Part shown: one piece after another, positions 58,022 through 64,000 of the stretch | Layout: each line of letters opens with the position of its first letter | Numbering within the stretch: position 1 is the stretch's first letter | Assembly (NCBI GenBank): GCA_942492025.1 | Contig: CALODJ010000010.1 | Location: 593,639 to 657,638, forward strand | Reading direction: 5' to 3' | DNA from: JABDQW01 sp942492025 | GTDB lineage: Bacteria; Pseudomonadota; Gammaproteobacteria; SZUA-229 | Length of the DNA: 64,000 nucleotides | Program-made: the position numbers and the translations under genes | The notes under the pieces: model-generated | Told to the model about the DNA's origin: nothing | Databases searched by the model: none | Seen by the model: the letters and a program-made list of their open reading frames with translations, nothing else

Positions 58022-60862
58022 TTAGCCGGTGTTACGCATACCCGCCGCTATCGCGTTGATGCTGCGCAGCAACGGGTCCAGCCAGACTTCACGCTCTTCT
58101 TCACTCAACGATTCATCGCGGTAACGTTTCAGCAGTTTGATCTGGATATGGTTGAGCGGATCGAGGTAGGGATCACGGCGCATCAGCGACACTGACAATG
58201 CCGGGTTGTCATCCAGCAGGGTGTTCATCTGTGCCACCTTGAGTGTCAACTCGAGGGTGCGTTTGTACTCATCACGAACCATACCGAATACCCGCTTGCG
58301 GGTGTCTTCGGACAAACACAGTTCCGAGTATTCCTCAGCGGTAATAATATCGGCTTTGTACAGGGCCATCTCGGTGTTGCTCAACAGCGCCCTGAAGTAC
58401 GGCCATTCCTGGTGCAGCTCCTGCAGTTTAGTCAGGCGGGCGTCATCACCGTCAATATATTGATGCAGTGCAGAACCGATGCCATACCAGGCGGGCAGGG
58501 TATGCCGGGCCTGCGCCCATCCAAACACCCAGCCAATAGCCCGTACCGACGATTTCGACCGGTCACCTTTTTTGCGATGCGACGGACGCGATCCGATATT
58601 CATCTGCGCAATTTCCGAGACCGGTGTGGCTTCATAGAAATAATCGAGGAAGCCTTCAGTCTGGTCTGTCAGCTGGCGGTAGCTTTGTTCACCGGTTTGC
58701 ATCAGTTCACGCATGATGTCCATGCGCTCCGGCGTTGATGTGCCGGGTTCATGGATGACGCTGAATCGTGATGCCAGCATCAGACCGGAAATACCCATGG
58801 TCAGCTCGTAAACCGCGGTCTCGGCGTTGCTGTATTTGTTTGACAGGACTTCGCCCTGTTCGGTGAATTTGATCTGTCCGTGCACTGTACCTTCCGGCTG
58901 CGCCAGAATGGATTCATGGGTAGGACCGCCACCGCGACCAATGGTGCCGCCACGTCCATGGAACAGACGACACTCGATACCATTCTTATCCGCCAGAGCG
59001 ATGACTTTGCGCTGGGCTTCGAACAGCTGCCATGAGGAGGCGAGGATGCCGCCGTCCTTGCAGGAATCGGAGTAACCCAGCATAACCTCCTGCTGGTTAC
59101 CCGATGCGTGAAGCAGTTGCTTGTAGACGGGATCGTCCAGTAGATTACTGAGAACGGTTTCGATGCGATGCAGGTCATCGATGGTTTCAAACAGGGGGGA
59201 AATGCTGAGCTTGCAGTACCACGCCTTCCCGTCATGGCCGGCGAGACCAACCAGAGAACCCAGCCACATCACTTCCATGATGTGCGAAGCTTCGTGTGTC
59301 ATTGAAATCACGTAGTGACCAAACGCATGCGCACTGATTTCATCGTACATGCGTTCCATGGTCTCCAATACCTTGATGGTTTCGAGGTTGTTGTCGCTGA
59401 GCTGGCTGCGGTCGAGCGTAAAGCCGGGATCCGGTTGTTTGATTTTACTGGACAGCAGCGCAATGCGCTGCGGTTCAGTCAGGCTCAGATAATCACAATC
59501 GCGATCGATCTGTTGCAGAATCTGGGCCACCGCTTGCGTGTGACGGGTGGACTCCTGTCTGACATCGAGGTGCATCAGGTAGAAGCCGAAGGACTCAACC
59601 AGACGGATGAAATCTTTTAATACAAGATCGGCGATCTTACGGTCACCGTGGCTGTATAGCGAGTCTCGAATGATATTAAGATCCTCGAGGAATGCGTTTT
59701 CATCGCGGTATGCGTGCGGCCAGTCGGATACATCGGTATTGTCCTGGTAAATAAGCGCGCGCGTTCTGTCCAGGTTCTGTTGCAGGCGGTAACGCATAAA
59801 GGCGATTTTGCGTCGATAGGGTGCCTGACTGTATATGGTGGGTTTTGTTGTGAATACCTCAAACCGAATGTTTTCATCCTGATTGAGGCTTTCCATAAAT
59901 GCCTTACTGGGTGTGCACAACTGGCTGGAATGGGTTAACTGCTTGAAGATGTCGGCGAGGCGACGCACGTATTCGCCCAGCACAGCTTCTGACTGTAGCC
60001 TCAGCGCAAGTTCGGTTGTCTCCGGTTTGACATTCGGGTTGCCGTCGCGGTCGCCACCGATCCAGGAGCCGAATTGCAGAAAACTGGGGACACGCAACTG
60101 GGCCTCGGGGTAGTGTTCACGCAATCTGCACTCGAGATTGTCATAGATTTCCGGTACCGCCTGGAACAGGCTCTCCTTGAAATAATACAGGCCGTTGTTG
60201 ATCTCATCGCGCACCTGCGGGCGTGATTCACGCACCTCATCAGTGCGCCAGAGAATGTGAATCCGTGTTTCCAGCTCATCAACAATGCTCTTGCGTTGTT
60301 CCTGGCCAAGGCGTGTATCGTTGAGCTTTTCGTGAGTGAGAAAGGTGCGGCGCAAAGCATACATAATGCTGCGGCGCTTGGCTTCGGTGGGGTGTGCGGT
60401 AATCACCGGTATATACGCCAGTTTATCGAGCAGCGTCTGGACTTGTTCTGCGCTCATGCCCATTTCTCTGAAATCAGCCAGCGCATGATCGAATGAACCC
60501 CGCCACAGCAGTTTGTTCTGGCGCACCAAGCGTCTTCTTTGCTGCAGCTGGGAGGCTTCCTCGGCGATATTGACCAGGCTGAAATAGGTGCTGAAGGCGC
60601 GTACAACTTGGGAGAGCGTGTTCTGATCCAATGAGTCGATCAACGACATCAGCCGGGCGCGCTTGGCCGTATTGTCTTCTTTGCGCAGGCTGATGAAGCC
60701 GGTACGCAGTTTTTCCACCGCATCATAGACTTTCGCGCCTGCCTGGCTGAGCAGGACATTACCCAGCAGGTGGCCAAACAGCTTTACGCGTGCACGCAAC
60801 TGTTTGTCAATCGATTGCGTGTTGAGCAAGCCAGCAATTTCTGGTTGTTTATCGTCGTGCAT
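58022..60862 (-). CDS. ppc: Phosphoenolpyruvate carboxylase
   Basis: 946 aa, slightly longer than E. coli Ppc. It carboxylates PEP to oxaloacetate, replenishing the citric acid cycle. Catalytic elements are VITAHPTEAKRRSIMYALR (~155), FGSWIGGDRDGNPNVKPETT (~275), MLGYSDSCKDGGILASSW (~600), the mobile loop FHGRGGTIGRGGGPTHESILAQP (~645) and the C-terminal MRNTG needed for regulation. Transcribed towards panD. Confidence 0.97.
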   Translation of the reverse strand: MHDDKQPEIAGLLNTQSIDKQLRARVKLFGHLLGNVLLSQAGAKVYDAVEKLRTGFISLRKEDNTAKRARLMSLIDSLDQNTLSQVVRAFSTYFSLVNIAEEASQLQQRRRLVRQNKLLWRGSFDHALADFREMGMSAEQVQTLLDKLAYIPVITAHPTEAKRRSIMYALRRTFLTHEKLNDTRLGQEQRKSIVDELETRIHILWRTDEVRESRPQVRDEINNGLYYFKESLFQAVPEIYDNLECRLREHYPEAQLRVPSFLQFGSWIGGDRDGNPNVKPETTELALRLQSEAVLGEYVRRLADIFKQLTHSSQLCTPSKAFMESLNQDENIRFEVFTTKPTIYSQAPYRRKIAFMRYRLQQNLDRTRALIYQDNTDVSDWPHAYRDENAFLEDLNIIRDSLYSHGDRKIADLVLKDFIRLVESFGFYLMHLDVRQESTRHTQAVAQILQQIDRDCDYLSLTEPQRIALLSSKIKQPDPGFTLDRSQLSDNNLETIKVLETMERMYDEISAHAFGHYVISMTHEASHIMEVMWLGSLVGLAGHDGKAWYCKLSISPLFETIDDLHRIETVLSNLLDDPVYKQLLHASGNQQEVMLGYSDSCKDGGILASSWQLFEAQRKVIALADKNGIECRLFHGRGGTIGRGGGPTHESILAQPEGTVHGQIKFTEQGEVLSNKYSNAETAVYELTMGISGLMLASRFSVIHEPGTSTPERMDIMRELMQTGEQSYRQLTDQTEGFLDYFYEATPVSEIAQMNIGSRPSHRKKGDRSKSSVRAIGWVFGWAQARHTLPAWYGIGSALHQYIDGDDARLTKLQELHQEWPYFRALLSNTEMALYKADIITAEEYSELCLSEDTRKRVFGMVRDEYKRTLELTLKVAQMNTLLDDNPALSVSLMRRDPYLDPLNHIQIKLLKRYRDESLSEEEREVWLDPLLRSINAIAAGMRNTG

Positions 60863-60984
60863 AGGCTGAAGCGTTGCGAGCCACCAGGGCGAAGCACGCT
60901 ATTATACCCGATTAAACCTGACGGCGTGTATTCGGCCTGAATTGCACTTTAGCACGCTGCGAGCTCATTTTTTGCTCATTTCCA

Positions 60985-61107
60985 CAGTCTGCAAATTAAC
61001 GCCAATACACGCAAACGTTTAAGTCCTCCAACCGCGCAAAGCAGGTAAGTTGATCCGATCGATGAAGCACACGATCTGATTCGTGTTATCTACGTTCATG
61101 TGCGGAC
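60985..61107. repeat. Inverted dispersed repeats between ppc and queG
   Basis: GTCTGCAAATTAACGCCAAT (60987-61006 region) and ACGTTCATGTGCGGAC (61092-61107) are imperfect inverted partners of the same family as 62326-62445 and 31291-31501. The whole 60863-61161 gap shows no gene. Confidence 0.5.
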
Positions 61108-61161
61108 AAAACAGATAAAGCAACTGCACACCGACACCCGTCATCACACAATCAAGTGGGT

Positions 61162-62256
61162 TCAACCGGGGGTGTTTTTGCTGATTTGAGTGGCATTATG
61201 TCGATGCAGTGCCCATTCGATATGCTCATCCAGCATCGCGTCCAGGCCGAGTCTTGAACGCAACGCCTCGATGATGGTTCCGGTGTGGGGCGCGTTACCC
61301 AGGGCTACGGCGATATTGCGCAGCCAGCGGATGTAGCCGATTCGGCGAATGGCGGAGCCTTCGGTGCTGGCGAGGAAGGTCTGTTCATCCCACAGAAACA
61401 GATCAACCAGGTCGGGCGCATCGAGATCATGCCGCGCGTGGAAGTCGTTCTCTCGGGTAGGTGTTGTAAAGCGGTTCCACGGGCACACCAGCTGACAGTC
61501 ATCGCAGCCGTAGATACGATTGCCGATCTGTGATCTGAATTCGATCGGAATGGCGCCTTTCAATTCGATCGTCAGGTAGGAAATACAGCGGCGTGCGTCC
61601 AGCTGGTACGGTTCGACGATCGCTTGTGTCGGGCAGATCTCGATGCAGGCCCGGCAACTGCCACAGTGTGACGCGTTAGATGGTGTATCGACCGGTAGGG
61701 GAAGGTCTGTGTAAATTTCGCCGAGAAAAAACCAGGAACCGGCATGCTGGTTGATCAGATTGGTGTGTTTACCGATCCAGCCCAGGCCGGCTTTTTCTGC
61801 CAGCGGTTTTTCCAGTACAGGCGCGCTGTCGACGAACACACGGTAGCCAAAGTCGCCCACCTCGGCAGTGATTTTGTCGATCAGCTGCTGCAGGCGCTTG
61901 CGCATGACCTTGTGGTAGTCACGCCCCAGGGCATAACGTGAGATGAAAGCGGTGTGAGGGCTATCGAGGACGTTCTGAATAGCTTTGCTGTCAGGTGGAA
62001 AATAGTCCATACGCACTGATAATACCCGCAAGGTACCGGCAACGAGCTCGGTTGGGCGGCTGCGCTTGCTGCCGTGCTTTTGCATGTAATCCATTTCGCC
62101 GTGAAAGCCGTGATCCAACCAGCCAAGCAAACGTGTTTCAGCGGTTTCCAACAAGGTATCGGTAATACCAAGCTGTTGAAAACCCAACTCTTTTGACCAG
62201 GCCCTGACGTTTTCTGCCAGTGAGCGGTAGTCTGGCTGTGCAGTTTCCGTGGTCAT
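61162..62256 (-). CDS. queG: Epoxyqueuosine reductase QueG
   Basis: 364 aa. A cobalamin-binding N-terminal region (RSLAENVRAWSKELGFQQLGITD ... LSVRMDYFPPDS ... FVDSAPVLEKPLAEKAGLGWIGKHTNLI) is followed by two 4Fe-4S clusters (CGSCRACIEICPTQAIVEP and CDDCQLVCPWNRF) and a C-terminal HEAT-like part. It reduces epoxyqueuosine to queuosine in tRNA. It completes the pathway whose start is folE2-queD at 27-28 kb. Divergent from gltX. Confidence 0.95.
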   Translation of the reverse strand: MTTETAQPDYRSLAENVRAWSKELGFQQLGITDTLLETAETRLLGWLDHGFHGEMDYMQKHGSKRSRPTELVAGTLRVLSVRMDYFPPDSKAIQNVLDSPHTAFISRYALGRDYHKVMRKRLQQLIDKITAEVGDFGYRVFVDSAPVLEKPLAEKAGLGWIGKHTNLINQHAGSWFFLGEIYTDLPLPVDTPSNASHCGSCRACIEICPTQAIVEPYQLDARRCISYLTIELKGAIPIEFRSQIGNRIYGCDDCQLVCPWNRFTTPTRENDFHARHDLDAPDLVDLFLWDEQTFLASTEGSAIRRIGYIRWLRNIAVALGNAPHTGTIIEALRSRLGLDAMLDEHIEWALHRHNATQISKNTPG

Positions 62257-62325
62257 TGATGCATTATACCTGCTCTGATATCGCGCTTTGAATAGCCGCG
62301 ATCACTGCATATGGTGATTTGCTCA

Positions 62326-62445
62326 GTCCGCAAATGAACGCAAAAATAGACAATATGCTGAATTTCCGCCCGTTTGAACCTCTTGGTATTGTTCGCGTTG
62401 TTTGCGAATTAAAACATTTGCGTGGATTTGCGTTCATTTGCGGAC
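62326..62445. repeat. Perfect 19-bp inverted repeats upstream of gltX
   Basis: GTCCGCAAATGAACGCAAA (62326-62344) and TTTGCGTTCATTTGCGGAC (62427-62445) are exact inverted copies around 82 bp, followed by an A-run. The inner segment repeats TTTGCG twice more (62401-62422). This MITE-like unit fills the queG-gltX promoter region. Confidence 0.7.
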
Positions 62446-62487
62446 CAAAAAAAAGCTAGAATAAGCAATTTTTCTTTGGAAGCCAGC

Positions 62488-63885
62488 ATGACAGTCAAGA
62501 CCCGATTCGCTCCCAGTCCCACCGGATTTCTGCACATCGGTGGTGCGCGTACGGCGCTATTTTCATGGCTCTACGCCAAAAAGATGGGTGGTCAATTTGT
62601 ACTTCGCATCGAAGATACTGATCGCGAGCGTTCCACCCAGGAAGCGGTCGATGCGATACTCGATGGTATGGAATGGCTGGGACTGGAACACGATGAGGGG
62701 CCTTACTACCAAACCCGGCGGTTTGATCGCTATAAAGAGGTGATTCAGCAGTTGCTGGACGATGGCCATGCCTATTACTGCGACTGTTCCAGGGATCGGT
62801 TGGACAGACTGCGTGAACAACAGATGGCAAACAAGGAAAAACCCAAGTACGACGGTTGTTGTCGTGACAAGAGATTGGAGGCGGGTGACAATACCGTTAT
62901 CCGTTTTAAGAATCCACTGGATGGCGACGTGTTGATCAATGACCACGTGCGAGGCGCCGTTGTGATCAGCAACCAGGAACTGGATGACCTGATCATCGAG
63001 CGCTCGGACGGCACGCCGACCTACAATCTGACGGTGGTGGTGGACGACTGGGACATGGGTATCACCCACGTGATCAGGGGCGACGATCACCTCAATAACA
63101 CACCCCGCCAGATCAATATCCTCAACGCACTGGGCGCCACGATACCCGAATATGCCCACGTACCGATGATTCACGGTCATGACGGCAAGAAACTGTCCAA
63201 GCGCCATGGCGCCTTGAGTGTGATGCAGTACCATGAAGCAGGTTACCTGCGCGAAGCGCTGATCAATTATCTGGTGCGGCTCGGCTGGTCACACGGCGAC
63301 CAGGAGATTTTCACGATCGATGAAATGATCGAGAAGTTCGATCTTAAAGACATCAACAAGTCGTCATCGAACTTCAATATCGAGAAGCTGCAGTGGCTGA
63401 ATCAGCAGTATCTGATGAGCCTCGATCCTGTGGACGTCGCCAAACAACTGGCTTTCTACATGATGGAGCACGGCGTTGATATCGAAAGCGGGCCCAGCCT
63501 GACCGAAATCGTTCTGTTGCTGCGTGAGCGGAGTAAAACCCTGGTCGAGATGGTGCATAACTGCCGCTTCTTTTATCAGCCGGTTACAGAATACGATACT
63601 AAAGCGGTGAAGAAACACATCAAGAATGGCACGTCAGAAATACTGCAATCAGTCAGGGACAAATTTATGGCGCTGGATGAGTGGTATGCCGATGATATCC
63701 ATCATGTCATTCAGCAGGTGGTGAACGAGAAAGCAGTCGGCTTTCCGAAGGTCGCGCAACCGCTACGTATTGCGGTTACCGGCTCAACGACTTCACCTTC
63801 GATCGACACTACACTCGATTTGCTGGGTAAAGACAATACGATTAACAGCATCAACAACTTACTGGAATATATACAAAAGACATAA
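62488..63885 (+). CDS. gltX: Glutamyl-tRNA synthetase
   Basis: 465 aa, class I. The HIGH motif is FAPSPTGFLHIGGARTALFSWLYA, with RIEDTDRERST, and the KMSKS motif reads KKLSKRHG; a helical anticodon-binding domain follows. The zinc-binding region near YYCDCSRDRLD...CCRDKR keeps Cys residues of the E. coli type. The ATG at 62488 follows GGAAG; upstream codons to 62422 are ignored. tRNA-Ala follows 69 bp later. Confidence 0.97.
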   Translation: MTVKTRFAPSPTGFLHIGGARTALFSWLYAKKMGGQFVLRIEDTDRERSTQEAVDAILDGMEWLGLEHDEGPYYQTRRFDRYKEVIQQLLDDGHAYYCDCSRDRLDRLREQQMANKEKPKYDGCCRDKRLEAGDNTVIRFKNPLDGDVLINDHVRGAVVISNQELDDLIIERSDGTPTYNLTVVVDDWDMGITHVIRGDDHLNNTPRQINILNALGATIPEYAHVPMIHGHDGKKLSKRHGALSVMQYHEAGYLREALINYLVRLGWSHGDQEIFTIDEMIEKFDLKDINKSSSNFNIEKLQWLNQQYLMSLDPVDVAKQLAFYMMEHGVDIESGPSLTEIVLLLRERSKTLVEMVHNCRFFYQPVTEYDTKAVKKHIKNGTSEILQSVRDKFMALDEWYADDIHHVIQQVVNEKAVGFPKVAQPLRIAVTGSTTSPSIDTTLDLLGKDNTINSINNLLEYIQKT

Positions 63886-63909
63886 AGCCATGAAATTATT
63901 GGTTTTTTA

Positions 63910-63938
63910 TTTACATCTCGAGGCGAATCCAGTATAGT
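63910..63938 (+). promoter_or_regulatory. Promoter of the tRNA-Ala gene
   Basis: TTTACA (63910-63915) and TATAGT (63933-63938) are 17 bp apart. The predicted start is about 10 nt before the tRNA-Ala 5' end. Confidence 0.65.
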
Positions 63939-63954
63939 GCACGCCACACTACAC

Positions 63955-64000
63955 GGGGCTATAGCTCAGCTGGGAGAGCGCAACACTGGCAGTGTTGAGG
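63955..64000 (+). tRNA. tRNA-Ala (GGC), 5' part, cut by the window edge
   Basis: The sequence gives the acceptor strand GGGGCTA, D-arm, anticodon stem CAACA/TGTTG and loop CTGGCAG with anticodon GGC. The variable loop, T-arm and acceptor 3' half lie beyond the edge. It reads GCC/GCU alanine codons. Confidence 0.9.

Overview
The window is chromosomal DNA of a gammaproteobacterium. The supports are a lipoprotein BamC directly after dapA, the dapA/gcvR/bcp neighbourhood, the xseB-ispA-dxs operon, folK next to panB-panC, a CorB/YpjD/Ffh neighbourhood and the ffh-rpsP-rimM-trmD-rplS ribosomal block. I cannot name the species. Long-range gene content (LysR/YeiE-like regulator, DUF6455 protein, P-II/DUF1538 module) would suit a free-living, perhaps sulfur-associated lineage, but that is only an impression. 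Nearly all genes are housekeeping. The accessory material is concentrated at about 2.2-8.7 kb.

Layout. 1-1.25 kb: end of a DUF1538 membrane protein followed by a P-II-like and a CBS protein. 1.24-3.15 kb: folD, then a tRNA cluster (broken Pro copy, Pro-UGG, Arg-UCU with a group I intron in the anticodon, His-GUG, Lys-CUU). 3.2-7.6 kb: decayed transposase, IS fragments, palindromic repeats, a DUF389 protein and a small outer-membrane barrel. 7.7-14.2 kb: DUF3047 protein, a DUF2892 gene with a well-placed operator, CRP/FNR regulator, lytic transglycosylase, proS, MIF-like and DUF4124 proteins, LysR regulator. 14.2-18.3 kb: AI-2E-type exporter and a Fur-box-preceded porin/FMN-binding/PepSY operon. 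18.4-26.7 kb: acyltransferase, DUF6455, MBL hydrolase plus K+ channel, ppx, bcp-gcvR, PilZ, dapA-bamC. 26.9-35 kb: folE2-queD, xseB-ispA-dxs, radA, CorB, CcsA-like protein. 35-39.7 kb: MBL phosphodiesterase-like protein behind a CRP-type palindrome, then ffh and rpsP-rimM-trmD-rplS closed by a strong terminator. 39.9-51.2 kb: TPR protein, ogt, glycerol kinase-like/GDPD/short GlpD, htpG with a heat-shock promoter, LysM-FecR protein, orphan GH13 enzyme. 51.6-57.9 kb: hslR, NUDIX, O-methyltransferase and the tightly overlapped pcnB-folK-dNK-panB-panC set, then panD. 58-64 kb: ppc, queG, gltX and the start of a tRNA-Ala.

The most notable items are the group I intron splitting the tRNA-Arg(UCU) anticodon, a tRNA-Pro copy whose T-loop holds a roughly 71-nt run of hairpins, a family of short inverted-repeat elements bounded by CTAG that sits on stop codons, the Fur-controlled reductase-like porin operon, the DUF1538/P-II/CBS module, and two regulator-site pairings (CRP/FNR with DUF2892; CRP-type site with an MBL phosphodiesterase-like gene).
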